A DNA stretch of 64,000 nt from CAZPNX01 sp964588285 (lineage in GTDB: Bacteria > Edwardsbacteria > AC1 > EtOH8): contig CAZPNX010000010.1 of the NCBI GenBank assembly GCA_964588285.1, forward strand, positions 24,009-88,008. The letters run 5' to 3'. The notes beneath the pieces were generated by a model that saw nothing but the letters and a program-made list of their open reading frames with translations, did no database searches and was not told the DNA's origin. Below are positions 1-9,156 of the stretch, piece by piece. Each line of letters opens with the position of its first letter. The stretch's first letter is position 1. The position numbers and the translations under genes were made by a program.

Positions 1-39
1 CGCAGGTAGGTTATCTTCCGTCCGTGGGTGTCTATCAGC

Positions 40-59
40 ATACTATATTAGAATAGTAT
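40..59. repeat. short inverted repeat at window edge
   Basis: An AT-rich hairpin (ATACTAT, six-base loop, ATAGTAT) lies downstream of the thiS stop. There is no T-tract long enough to call a terminator. The rest of positions 1-78 shows nothing recognisable and the next gene on this strand lies outside the window. Confidence 0.35.
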
Positions 60-78
60 AGCTCAGGCCCGCGCATTC

Positions 79-276
79 TCATCCGCCGCTTATCAGGTGG
101 ATGGCCCAAAAATCGGCCCCGTCCTCGACCGGAGTGATGTCGTAATGGTCGTGGTGCACGAAGCGGTCGTCGATCTTGACGATGATCATGGGAAAAACGT
201 AGTTTTTCTCATTGAGCACATCGCGCACCGTCATCCCCGGACGCCAGGGGTGCTCCTGCCCGTTAACCTTGATCAT
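79..276 (-). CDS. thiS: ThiS/MoaD-type sulfur carrier protein
   Basis: A 65-residue beta-grasp (ubiquitin-like) sulfur carrier. The family is adenylated and thiocarboxylated on a C-terminal Gly-Gly, and this protein ends exactly in ...HLISGG, which is the diagnostic feature. Its ATG overlaps the stop of the upstream thiF in an ATGA junction, so the two are translationally coupled and E1-like activation by the neighbour is expected. Thiazole synthesis is the likeliest role. Supply of sulfur for molybdopterin or tungstopterin (MoaD role) is an alternative, given the aldehyde oxidoreductase at 12864-14627. No thiG or thiH is visible in the window. Confidence 0.85.
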   Translation of the reverse strand: MIKVNGQEHPWRPGMTVRDVLNEKNYVFPMIIVKIDDRFVHHDHYDITPVEDGADFWAIHLISGG

Positions 277-1160
277 GATCGTCTCAGCTTCTTGGGCGTT
301 CGGCTAAGATACGGCAAATGGGGCGGCAGTCCTTCGCCAGTCTCCGAGGCTTTCCCTATGGCCGGGTCCGGACCCAGCAGTATCTCCAGGGCCTGGTTGG
401 CCTGCAGGCAGGCGGCCACGCCCACCCTGGGGGCCATCAGGCCGCGCCCCGGCCCGGCCTCGGTGGACTCGTCCCCGCAGATGTAGAGGTTCCCCAACCG
501 TCGGGTCTTCAATAGGTTGTTGCCCCCCCAGCCGGCCATGCCGTTGCCCAGGATCAGAGGGGTTTCCGGCAATTGCGACATCACGGCTTCGGCCAGCATT
601 TCCTTCTGGTCGGCCCGGTCGAAGGCCTCGATGATCACCCGGCACCTGCCGAAAAGGCTTTTAACGTTCTCGGCCACCACCCTCTGGTATCGCGGCTCCA
701 CCTTGACGAAGGGATTGGCCCTCCTGATGTTCTCGGCCAAGGCTCTGACCTTGGGCTGACCGATCTGGCTTACAAAATACTGCTGTCGATTCAAGTTCGA
801 CGGCTCCACTACGTCGAAGTCGACGATCACCAGCCTGCCGATCCCGGCCCGCGCCAAAGCCATGGCCGCGGTCGAGCCCAAGCCCCCGCAGCCGGCAATG
901 CCGACGCAGGCCTTCTTGAGCTTGGCGTGGACGCCCGGAGTATGCCGGGCGGCCATTAGGTGCTCCAGTTCCCTCTTTGACGGCTTCGAGCCCTTCTTTA
1001 TCAGCACCAGGCGGTCGCCCTCCTCCAGGGTGTGCTCCAGCAGGCAGGGGAACCCGTTGAGCACGCAGAGGTCGGCCTCGGGCCTGCGCTTCTTGACCAG
1101 CTCGGCCACCTTGGTGCCCTCGCGGACGGCGACCTTCCTTTCGTTTATGTATACTTTCAT
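273..1160 (-). CDS. thiF: ThiF-family E1-like adenylyltransferase with N-terminal ubiquitin-like domain
   Basis: 295 residues. Residues 1-60 form a second ThiS-like beta-grasp domain that lacks a terminal Gly-Gly; the rest is the ThiF/MoeB/UBA Rossmann domain with nucleotide-binding GIAGCGGLGS near residue 88 and the acidic VIVDFDVVEPSNLNRQ motif. The paired CxxC zinc sites of classical MoeB are absent, which matches the short family-2 ThiF proteins known to carry a fused ThiS-like N-terminus. It should adenylate the C-terminus of the carrier encoded immediately downstream (ATGA overlap). The Shine-Dalgarno sequence lies in the right arm of a perfect 16-bp palindrome (1168-1183), seven bases before the ATG. 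Confidence 0.85.
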   Translation of the reverse strand: MKVYINERKVAVREGTKVAELVKKRRPEADLCVLNGFPCLLEHTLEEGDRLVLIKKGSKPSKRELEHLMAARHTPGVHAKLKKACVGIAGCGGLGSTAAMALARAGIGRLVIVDFDVVEPSNLNRQQYFVSQIGQPKVRALAENIRRANPFVKVEPRYQRVVAENVKSLFGRCRVIIEAFDRADQKEMLAEAVMSQLPETPLILGNGMAGWGGNNLLKTRRLGNLYICGDESTEAGPGRGLMAPRVGVAACLQANQALEILLGPDPAIGKASETGEGLPPHLPYLSRTPKKLRRS

Positions 1161-1167
1161 TCTTTAT

Positions 1168-1183
1168 CCCCTCTCGAGAGGGG
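1168..1183. repeat. 16-bp palindrome CCCCTCTCGAGAGGGG
   Basis: A perfect palindrome between purM and thiF. On the minus strand its right arm (GAGAGGGG) is the thiF ribosome-binding site, so hairpin formation would sequester it. A copy differing by one base lies at 43927-43942 and a looser relative at 10098-10139. Confidence 0.8.
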
Positions 1184-1206
1184 ACGGTCGGGAGGCTGGC
1201 ATATGG

Positions 1207-2229
<1,023 letters not shown>

Positions 2230-2279
2230 GACATTACTCTGATATTCTTGGATTGCGGGAAATCCCGTCCTATTTTCCG

Positions 2280-2321
2280 GCCAAAACTAACAAATCTACC
2301 TGATTACCCTGGCCAAAACTG
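2280..2321. repeat. direct repeat GGCCAAAACT in argS-purM gap
   Basis: Two identical ten-base copies at about 2280 and 2312 in the intergenic region before purM. They could be an operator pair or chance; no regulator of this type is recognised nearby. Confidence 0.3.
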
Positions 2322-2357
2322 ATCTCACACCAAAATAAGGAGGGAACAAAAAAGATG

Positions 2358-3995
2358 TCACATCCTCTCCGGCGCGCCCACCCCCAAAAGCCCCAGCCCG
2401 TTGGCCAGGACAGCCTTTACCGCCTGGCACAGGTCCAAGCGGGCGTTGGAGAGCTTCGGGTCGTCGGTGACCACCCGGTGCTTGTGGTAGAAATTGTGGA
2501 AGATGCCGGCCAGCTCCTGCAGATAGGTCGGCAGGCGATGCGGCTCCCGGGTCTCGGCGGCGCCCTGGACCAACTCCGGAAACTCCAGCAGAAACTTGAT
2601 GAGCCCGATCTCCTCCGGCTCCTCGAGCAGCGACAAGTCCCCCGGCTTTCTTTCCAGCCCCTTTTCCCCGGCATGTTGCAGAATTGAGCAGATCCGGGCG
2701 TGGGCGTACTGGACGTAGAAGACCGGATTTTCATCGGACTGTTTCTTGGCCAGGTCCAAATCGAAGTCCAGGTGGGCTTCCATGCGCCTCATCAGGAAAA
2801 AGTAGCGGGCCGCATCGGCCCCCACCTCGTCGAACAGTTCGTCCAAGGTGACGTAGTTGGCCTTGCGGGTGGACATCTTCACCTGCTGGCCGCCGCGGGT
2901 CAGGGTGACGAACTGGTGGATGCGGACGTCCATTTTGGAGGTATCGTAGCCCAGGGCTCCCAGGGCCGCCTTGACGTCCGGGTAGGTGGCCTGGTGGTCC
3001 GAGCCGAAAACGTCCAGAATCAGGTCGAAGCCCCGCTCGAACTTGTTCCGGTGATAGGCGATGTCCGGCAGGCGGTAGGTGGGCTCGCCGGTGGAGCGCA
3101 CCAGCACCCGGTCCTTCTCCGCCCCGAAACTGGTGGCCTTGAACCACAGTGCCCCGTCCTTATGGTATGTAACACCCCTGGCCTCAAGCTCCTGCTTGGT
3201 CTTTTCGATCGACCCGTCGGCATATAGCGAGCTTTCGTTGAAGTAGCGGTCGAAGACGATGCCCATTCGCTTGAGCGTGTCGCGAATATCGACGAAGATG
3301 GCCTCCACCGCCTTGGCCTTGAAGTACTCCAGGTCGGCCTCGCCCAAACCGCCGCCTCGCTCCTCCCGGCATTTCTGGGCGATGTCGCCGATGTACTGTC
3401 CCTGGTAGTGTCCCTCGGGGAAATCGATCTTCTGCCCTAAAAGCTCCCGGTACCTGAGCAGGACCGACTCCGCCAGCACCCGCATCTGCAGGCCGGCGTC
3501 GTTGAAATAATACTCCCGCTCCACCCGGTAGCCCTGCGACTCCAAGAGCCTGGCCAGGGCGTCGCCGATGGCCGCCTGACGGCCGTGTCCCACGGTCAGC
3601 GGCCCGGTGGGGTTGCAGGAGACGAACTCCACCTGGGCGGTTTTTCCCGAATGGCTGTGGCTTCGGCCGTATTCCGAGCCGGCTTTCAGAAGCTCGGCCA
3701 GCTGACCGCAATGATAGCTTGGCGCCAGCCTGAAGTTGATGAACCCCGGGCCGGCAATTTCAACTTTAGACACCAAGGCCGGGTCGGGATGCATGGAATC
3801 GACAAGCCTCTGGGCGATATCCCTCGGCTGGGACTTTAGCTCCTTGGCCAGCGACAGGGCCAGGCTGGTGGACCAGTCCCCGTGCTCCTTCTGTTTCGGT
3901 CTTTCCAGAAGGACGGTGCTCGACGCCGCCTCCCGGTTCAGGGCCTTGGCCGCGGCCTCGGAGACCAGCTTGGCGATGTAATCCTTAATCATCAT
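2358..3995 (-). CDS. argS: arginyl-tRNA synthetase
   Basis: 545 residues, class I aminoacyl-tRNA synthetase charging tRNA-Arg. The HIGH-type signature appears as VGHGRQ at residues 135-140 after SCNPTGPLT, and a KMSK-type loop as VKMSTRKAN near residue 375; both are typical ArgS variants. The N-terminal Arg-tRNA additional domain (residues 1-100) and the C-terminal DALR anticodon-binding domain, ending LGVGAPERM, are present. The gene starts with two ATG codons behind GGAG. It lies 25 bases downstream of the putative small-molecule exporter and upstream of purM. Confidence 0.97.
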   Translation of the reverse strand: MMIKDYIAKLVSEAAAKALNREAASSTVLLERPKQKEHGDWSTSLALSLAKELKSQPRDIAQRLVDSMHPDPALVSKVEIAGPGFINFRLAPSYHCGQLAELLKAGSEYGRSHSHSGKTAQVEFVSCNPTGPLTVGHGRQAAIGDALARLLESQGYRVEREYYFNDAGLQMRVLAESVLLRYRELLGQKIDFPEGHYQGQYIGDIAQKCREERGGGLGEADLEYFKAKAVEAIFVDIRDTLKRMGIVFDRYFNESSLYADGSIEKTKQELEARGVTYHKDGALWFKATSFGAEKDRVLVRSTGEPTYRLPDIAYHRNKFERGFDLILDVFGSDHQATYPDVKAALGALGYDTSKMDVRIHQFVTLTRGGQQVKMSTRKANYVTLDELFDEVGADAARYFFLMRRMEAHLDFDLDLAKKQSDENPVFYVQYAHARICSILQHAGEKGLERKPGDLSLLEEPEEIGLIKFLLEFPELVQGAAETREPHRLPTYLQELAGIFHNFYHKHRVVTDDPKLSNARLDLCQAVKAVLANGLGLLGVGAPERM

Positions 3996-4020
3996 CTCCG
4001 TTTTCTCTTGGACCGCAACT

Positions 4021-4656
4021 TTACACCCGCCCGGCCCTGATCACCCGCCACAGGGCGGCCACCGCCAGAGCCGACAACGCCAGACCGGCGATGATGGCCC
4101 CCCAGATGCCCAGCAGCACCAGGGTGGTGATGATGGCCGCGGCTATGAGCACCCCCAGGAAGATGGCGCCCAACGCCGGCCAAAAGCGGATTCCGAAGAG
4201 GAAGGCCGCCACCGCCCCGGTCCAGGCGCCGGTCATGGGCAGGGGCACGGCCACGAAAAGCATCAGGCCCACCAGCTCGTAGCGCCGCACCAGCTCGCTT
4301 TTGCTGCGGGTGCGGGCGAACAGCCACCGAAAGAACCTATCGAACAACGGCCATCGGGAAAGCCAGGCCGAGGCCGGCCCCAATATCAGCAGGATGGGGA
4401 CGATGGGCAGCATGTTGCCCAGGACAGACAGGGCCACCGCCTCGGCCAGAGGCAGGCCCAGCACCTGGCTGCCCACCGGAATGGCGCCGCGAAGCTCGAA
4501 GACGGGCAGCATGGCGATGACCAGGGTGGCCAGCCAGGCCGGAATTCCGGCACCCTGAAGGGAATCGACCAACCTCGGGGTGGCGGCCCAGGATGCCCCC
4601 CCCGACGCAAGCAAGAATGCGGCTGCTGCCACCAGCCTTTTCCCCGGGCTTGACAT
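4021..4656 (-). CDS. small multidrug export family membrane protein (COG2426-like)
   Basis: 211 residues with an N-terminal signal or anchor segment (1-25) and about five hydrophobic helices. The motif VFELRGAIPVG (residues 51-61) is the signature of the putative small multidrug export family (Pfam Sm_multidrug_ex). Transport activity in this family is poorly documented, so the name is a family label rather than a demonstrated function. It is eight bases downstream of the amylase stop and probably co-transcribed with argS. Confidence 0.75.
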   Translation of the reverse strand: MSSPGKRLVAAAAFLLASGGASWAATPRLVDSLQGAGIPAWLATLVIAMLPVFELRGAIPVGSQVLGLPLAEAVALSVLGNMLPIVPILLILGPASAWLSRWPLFDRFFRWLFARTRSKSELVRRYELVGLMLFVAVPLPMTGAWTGAVAAFLFGIRFWPALGAIFLGVLIAAAIITTLVLLGIWGAIIAGLALSALAVAALWRVIRAGRV

Positions 4657-4664
4657 GGCCTCCC

Positions 4665-6380
4665 CTACCCCAGCACTACGAACTGCATGGGCGCCAGTTC
4701 CAATTTCACCGAGAGGGTCCCATTGCCCGGGTCGGGGTGGGCCAAGACTACGACCTCGCCCTGCCCGCCGTAGAGGTATCTCAGGCGATCACCGGGCCGG
4801 TGCAGGGAGCCGTCCACCACCATATGGTCGCATCTCCGCTGATCGGTCGAGGTGTTGTAGGCCACCAGCACCTCCTGGTCGGCCAGGAGGCGGGAGAAGG
4901 CCAGAGTGCAGGGCTGTCCCTGGGGCAGACCGAAATCGCGTCCGTTGCCCGAGATCTCCCGGAAGTACATCCGGCCCAGCCGCAGGGCGGGGTGGGCCCT
5001 GTTGACGGCGGCGATCTTGGCGATCTCCCGGTAGATCCGGCAGTCCTGATTGAGGAAGTTGAGCGAGGGGTCGGACAGGCTGAACATCGGCTCCCGGATC
5101 ATCTCGTCGCCCTCGCCCTCGCCCGATAAGCCCTGCTCAGTGCCGTAGTAAATGCAGGGCGTTCCCAGGGCGCAGATCAGATAGCCCACCGCGGCCACCA
5201 CCTGTTCGTCGAAGGCTCCGGCCGCAAACCGCCGCTTGTAGTTCTGGCCGATCTGGTCATGGTTGTCGATGAAGGTCACCAGATAACGGCCCAGCTCGCC
5301 CCGGTTCAGGGCCCGCTCCCGCAGAGATTCGTAGCGGTTGATCAGGCCGGACGGTCCGGCGAAGCCCTTGATGACCGCGGGCAGGGTCCAGTAGAGCGGG
5401 AAGTCCAGCACCGAGGTCAGCCCATAGAAGATGGTACGGCCCCCGTAGCGGCTGGAGGTGTTGGGCCCGGTGTAGCGGTTGATGGCGTCGTCGCCGGCCA
5501 CCAGCTCGCCGAACAGGAAGAAGTTCTTCTTGCCCAGCCTCAGGGCGTACTCCCGCACCCCCTGGCAGAACCGGGCAATGGCCGTCTCCCCCATATGTTT
5601 GACCGCGTCCATACGGTAGCCGTCGATGTCGGCCTCGCGGATCCAGTAGCGGTGGCAAGCGATGATTATCTCCTGCAGCTCCAGCCCGGCCGGGTTGTCG
5701 TCGTTATTGAAGCCCTTGAGGCTGTAGAAGTCCCCCCACTGGGTCTCGGGCAGGTTGTCCCAACCCCAGTCCCGGATCTGGCCCCGGCGGTGGAAGTATT
5801 CCGGGTTGCGCAGCTCTGTCGGCACCGGATAGTCCGGGTGGCGCCAGCCGCCCAGTGGGTGCTGGCGGTGGTCGTCCGAGTAGAAGTAGGGCACGTCGCC
5901 CGGGTAATAGAAGACGTCGCCGCAGTGGTTGGCCACCGCGTCCAAAAAGACGCGGAGGCCGCTCTTATGGGCCTGGTTTACCAGCTCCACCAGGTCCTGC
6001 TTGGTGCCGAAACGCGGGTCTATGTTCAGGTAGTTGCGGATGGCGTAGCCGTGGTAGCTGAAAGAGTCCCGGTTGGGCGCGTCGTCGTTCTCGAAGATCG
6101 GCGACAGCCAGATGGCGGTGCAGCCGAGGTCGGCAATGTAGCCCAAATGATTGGTGATGCCCTTGAGGGTGCCGCCGCAGAACCGGCGCAGCCTCTCCCG
6201 GGGCTGCGCCACCGTACACCGCTCGATGGCGGACGCCGGCCGCCGTTCCAGATCGTCGTGGAAGCGGTCGACCATCAGGAAATAGATGAATTCCTCCCGC
6301 CACTCCCGGTCAATGCTCCAGTACCTCTTGCCGGGCAGCGGCGACAGGTCAATGTCCCTCACGGATCTGGGCTGGGGCAT
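4665..6380 (-). CDS. GH13 alpha-amylase family glycoside hydrolase
   Basis: 571 residues. The GH13 (beta/alpha)8 barrel is shown by all four conserved regions: DAVANH at 147-152, GYRMDAVKH with nucleophile Asp258, FGELV with acid/base Glu292, and FIDNHD with transition-state stabiliser Asp375. A C-terminal beta domain ends in LAPMQFVVLG. No signal peptide precedes the barrel, so it probably acts on cytoplasmic alpha-glucans or maltodextrins. Exact specificity (alpha-amylase, cyclomaltodextrinase or glucosidase) cannot be read from the motifs. No glycogen genes are adjacent. Confidence 0.9.
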   Translation of the reverse strand: MPQPRSVRDIDLSPLPGKRYWSIDREWREEFIYFLMVDRFHDDLERRPASAIERCTVAQPRERLRRFCGGTLKGITNHLGYIADLGCTAIWLSPIFENDDAPNRDSFSYHGYAIRNYLNIDPRFGTKQDLVELVNQAHKSGLRVFLDAVANHCGDVFYYPGDVPYFYSDDHRQHPLGGWRHPDYPVPTELRNPEYFHRRGQIRDWGWDNLPETQWGDFYSLKGFNNDDNPAGLELQEIIIACHRYWIREADIDGYRMDAVKHMGETAIARFCQGVREYALRLGKKNFFLFGELVAGDDAINRYTGPNTSSRYGGRTIFYGLTSVLDFPLYWTLPAVIKGFAGPSGLINRYESLRERALNRGELGRYLVTFIDNHDQIGQNYKRRFAAGAFDEQVVAAVGYLICALGTPCIYYGTEQGLSGEGEGDEMIREPMFSLSDPSLNFLNQDCRIYREIAKIAAVNRAHPALRLGRMYFREISGNGRDFGLPQGQPCTLAFSRLLADQEVLVAYNTSTDQRRCDHMVVDGSLHRPGDRLRYLYGGQGEVVVLAHPDPGNGTLSVKLELAPMQFVVLG

Positions 6381-6420
6381 CTTGTCCTTTCCCGCGAAAA
6401 CCTAGGTCGGCCGGAACCCC

Positions 6421-6885
6421 TCAGTCCTTGACCTCCTCCTTGGGAGCGTCGGCCCACAGCTCCTCCAGCCCGTAGTAGTCACGAACCCGGGGCTGCATGA
6501 CGTGGACCACCACGTCCACATAGTCCATCAGGATCCAGCGGGCGTTTTCCAGCCCCTCGACGTGGTATGGCTTGAAACCCTTAACCCTCAAGCCGTCCTC
6601 GATGGCCCTGACCACCGCCTTGGCCTGGATGTCGGTGGCGGCCGAAGCCAGCACGAAGAAATCGGTGGCGGCCGATAGCCCCCTCATGTCCATTACCGTC
6701 ACATCGTACGCCTTCTTGGTCAGGGCCAGTTCGGCCGCCTGCCTGGCCAGCGCCTGGGAACCTGACATTGAAGGCTTTCCGGCAGACGGCTTTCTGCCGG
6801 CCGACCGTCCGGGTTTCGCTCCCTTCAAGGCTCTAGAGGATGCCGAGGAAGCGGCGCTTTTTCTTTTTGTTGTAATCCTGGCCAA
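6421..6885 (-). CDS. rsfS: ribosome silencing factor RsfS (Iojap/YbeB)
   Basis: 154 residues. RsfS binds ribosomal protein uL14 and blocks 30S-50S joining when nutrients are limiting. The Iojap core occupies residues 45-145, with TDFFVLASAATDIQAKAVV, WILMDYVDVVVHVM and ending DYYGLEELWADA. The start is a TTG at 6885 preceded by a strong GGAGGTGA with nine-base spacing, which adds a Lys/Ala/Ser-rich 40-residue N-terminal tail not seen in E. coli RsfS. Met40 is an alternative start. The first 53 bases overlap the 3' end of the LytR_C gene, in the same neighbourhood as the GlmU-like gene. Confidence 0.92.
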   Translation of the reverse strand: MARITTKRKSAASSASSRALKGAKPGRSAGRKPSAGKPSMSGSQALARQAAELALTKKAYDVTVMDMRGLSAATDFFVLASAATDIQAKAVVRAIEDGLRVKGFKPYHVEGLENARWILMDYVDVVVHVMQPRVRDYYGLEELWADAPKEEVKD

Positions 6886-7243
6886 CGATTACTGTCACCT
6901 CCAATAATAGTGTGGGTTCCAATTGTGGTATGATGTTTTTGCATTTCAGCTCCCCGGCCACCAGCCTGGCGTTGGCCGCCCGGTTGTCGGCCCGGTCAAC
7001 CACCACCGTCTCCTCGAAGCTCCGGTACTCGGCATTGGCCACCTCCACCACGTCGAAGCCGGCCTTTCTCAAGCGATCGGCCGCCTGCTGTCCCAAACGC
7101 TCGACGGAGGTCCCGTTGAGCACTTCGATCCTTATCTGCCGCTTGAGAAGATTTATCCTGGCCCGCTCCGCCTCCCGCCAGCGCAGCCAGACCGATCCCG
7201 ATATCAGCAGGCAGACCGCGGCCAGCAGAAAGGCGGCCGGCAA
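6833..7243 (-). CDS. membrane-anchored LytR_C-domain protein
   Basis: About 136 residues: one N-terminal transmembrane helix (about residues 2-20), a short charged linker, then a LytR/CpsA/Psr C-terminal domain (LytR_C; IRIEVLNGTSVERLGQQAADRLRKAG...) without the phosphotransferase catalytic domain. The only start codon in frame is TTG at 7243, preceded by AGAAGG; the open frame extends upstream with basic residues (GKKASGRRSRW), so an atypical earlier start is possible. It ends in a lysine-rich tail whose codons overlap the rsfS start. A cell-envelope role is inferred only from the domain. Confidence 0.75.
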   Translation of the reverse strand: MPAAFLLAAVCLLISGSVWLRWREAERARINLLKRQIRIEVLNGTSVERLGQQAADRLRKAGFDVVEVANAEYRSFEETVVVDRADNRAANARLVAGELKCKNIIPQLEPTLLLEVTVIVGQDYNKKKKRRFLGIL

Positions 7244-7292
7244 AAGCCATCTCGACCTTCTTCCCGAAGCCTTCTTGCCCGGCTCCGGCCCT

Positions 7293-8036
7293 CTATTGAA
7301 GCCGCTTCTGGAGATAGTCCTGGCACTCCCTCAGTTCGTCCTGGGTGTTTATTCCCAACACCTCCCGGCTGTCGGTGACGACCACCGCCGCCACCGGCAG
7401 CCCCTTTGCCTTCATGATGCCGATGACATCGGTCAGATAGTATTCGCCCTGGTCGTTGTCCGGACGCACCCGCCGCAGGGCCTCAAGCAGAATCCGATTG
7501 TCGAAACAGTAGATGGCCGGATTGATCTCCTTCACCTCAAGTTCCTCGGGGGTGGCGTCCCTGGCCTCCACAATTCTGGACACCAGGCCCTGGCGGTCGC
7601 GGATCACCCGCCCGTAACTGCCCGGATCCTCTATGACCGTGGTCAGCATGGTGCAGGCGTTGCCCTGTGACTGGTGCTGGGCGATAAGCGAAACGATGGT
7701 CTTGGGATTTATTAGCGGCACGTCGCCGTAGAGCACCAGCAGGTCTCCATCGAAATCCCGCAGCAACGGCTCGGCCTGCATCACCGCGTGACCCGTCCCC
7801 TTCTGCTCCGCCTGGAGGACGAAGTCCGCACTTCTCCCGGCCAGGGCCTGGCGCACCTTGTCCGCCTGGTGGCCGATGACCACCATCGGCCTTGCCATCC
7901 CCGCCCTTTGGGCCGCCTCCACCACGTAGTCCACCAGCGGCCGGCCTGCCAGCAGATGTAGCACCTTGGCCAGGTCCGACTTCATCCTAGTGCCGGCTCC
8001 GGCGGCCAGTATCAGGCAGCGGACCTCACGCCTCAT
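7293..8036 (-). CDS. GlmU-like NTP transferase (uridylyltransferase domain only)
   Basis: 247 residues corresponding to the N-terminal pyrophosphorylase half of GlmU: LAAGAGTRMKSDLAKVLHLLAGRP (uridyl-binding loop), QAEQKGTGHAV, LYGDVPLI with the metal-binding Asp, and NPAIYCFD. The left-handed beta-helix acetyltransferase half is missing, and the ORF ends cleanly after the nucleotidyltransferase fold, so this looks like a natural single-domain enzyme and not a frameshift. It probably makes UDP-GlcNAc or a related UDP-sugar, with acetylation done elsewhere. It overlaps panD by ATGA and precedes the LytR_C gene. Confidence 0.85.
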   Translation of the reverse strand: MRREVRCLILAAGAGTRMKSDLAKVLHLLAGRPLVDYVVEAAQRAGMARPMVVIGHQADKVRQALAGRSADFVLQAEQKGTGHAVMQAEPLLRDFDGDLLVLYGDVPLINPKTIVSLIAQHQSQGNACTMLTTVIEDPGSYGRVIRDRQGLVSRIVEARDATPEELEVKEINPAIYCFDNRILLEALRRVRPDNDQGEYYLTDVIGIMKAKGLPVAAVVVTDSREVLGINTQDELRECQDYLQKRLQ

Positions 8037-8395
8037 AGCTTGGTTCTCTTGGCGATCCGGTTCCTCTCGTCCACGCAGACTACCTTGGGACGGTACTTAC
8101 GGATGGTCTCGGTGTCCACATAGCAGGTGGAGAGAATGATGACCTTGTCCCCGGGCATGCCCAGACGGGCGGCCGCGCCGTTTAGGGACACGGTCCCGGA
8201 ACCGGCTTTGGCCCTGATGGCATAGGTCTCGAACCGGGCTCCGTTGTTGACGTTGACCACCTGAACCATCTCGTTGGGCAGGATGTCGGCCGCCTTCAGC
8301 AGCTTCTCGTCGATGGCGATGGAGCCCTGATAGTGCAGGTGGACCCCGGTGATGGTGGCTCGGTGTATTTTCGATTTGCAGAGGTTGCGCAGCAT
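8033..8395 (-). CDS. panD: aspartate 1-decarboxylase precursor
   Basis: 120 residues. PanD makes beta-alanine from aspartate for pantothenate synthesis. The self-cleavage site is Gly24-Ser25 in HYQGSIAID, which yields the pyruvoyl group; the family-typical MLRNLCKSKIHRATIT N-terminus and NGAAARLGMPGDKVI segment are present. With PanB and PanC just upstream it completes the pantothenate pathway from ketoisovalerate and aspartate. The stop overlaps the next gene (ATGA). Confidence 0.97.
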   Translation of the reverse strand: MLRNLCKSKIHRATITGVHLHYQGSIAIDEKLLKAADILPNEMVQVVNVNNGARFETYAIRAKAGSGTVSLNGAAARLGMPGDKVIILSTCYVDTETIRKYRPKVVCVDERNRIAKRTKL

Positions 8396-8412
8396 GGCCC
8401 TCCTTATCTTTA

Positions 8413-9144
8413 TTAGGAATTATCGGCCCACATCTTCCTTTTCTCGTACCCTATGTAAACATAGCTGGTACGCCCGTCGACCGAGCCTCCCAGCACCACC
8501 CGCCCGTAGTCGCGCTCCTGCTGCCCCAGCCTCAGATGCAGGCCGGCGGTGTGGGGCACCGGCCTGCGACATTCGAAAGCGTATTCCACCGACCAGCGCC
8601 TAGAGATATCGACTGCCAGCCCGGCTGAAAAATTGCCCAGCACCCAGTTGTTCTGTCCCTCCCAGTGGGGCCCGTCTTCCCGGACTTCGCCTCTGGGGAC
8701 GTTGACTTCCAGCATTCCGAAGCCCGTCCGAAGATTAAGCCCGAAGCTCTCGCCGAGTTTTAAGCAGTACGAAATTGATGCTTCCGCACAGAACGCGTAG
8801 GTGGCCACGTCGAACATGGTGGTATGGGTGAAGCCCTGCCTCCGGGTGACCGTGTCCTTGAGAAAATGCACGGTGCAGTCTCCGTCCAGTCCCAGCACCA
8901 GGGCCAGCGGTCCCTCCGATTCTGGAAGATACCAGAGTTCGAAGCCGGTCCCCATGCCAAAGAAATCGCCTCTTTTTAAGATGCTCTGGTCCTTGAAGCG
9001 GACCGTGGCTGGGAAGGGCGCCAAGCGGAAGCTCCAGTTGAACCAGTAGCCCGATCGGTTCCTACATTCGTCGCCGACGGCCGCCGCGCACAGAAATGCG
9101 GCCAGCAACATAACCCTCATCCATTCGTTAATCACGCGGGCCAC
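8413..9144 (-). CDS. exported barrel-like protein of unknown function
   Basis: 243 residues. A hydrophobic segment at about residues 9-22 (VMLLAAFLCAAAVG) looks like a signal peptide; Met9 is an alternative start. The rest is rich in alternating aromatic/polar beta-strand-like stretches ending YVYIGYEKRKMW, suggesting a small outer-membrane barrel or periplasmic beta protein. Cys residues occur at several positions (CRNRSG, CTVHF, FCAEASISYCLK). I recognise no family. It is inserted between panC and panD, which is otherwise a pantothenate cluster. Confidence 0.65.
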   Translation of the reverse strand: MARVINEWMRVMLLAAFLCAAAVGDECRNRSGYWFNWSFRLAPFPATVRFKDQSILKRGDFFGMGTGFELWYLPESEGPLALVLGLDGDCTVHFLKDTVTRRQGFTHTTMFDVATYAFCAEASISYCLKLGESFGLNLRTGFGMLEVNVPRGEVREDGPHWEGQNNWVLGNFSAGLAVDISRRWSVEYAFECRRPVPHTAGLHLRLGQQERDYGRVVLGGSVDGRTSYVYIGYEKRKMWADNS

Positions 9145-9156
9145 GAAATGCCCCCC

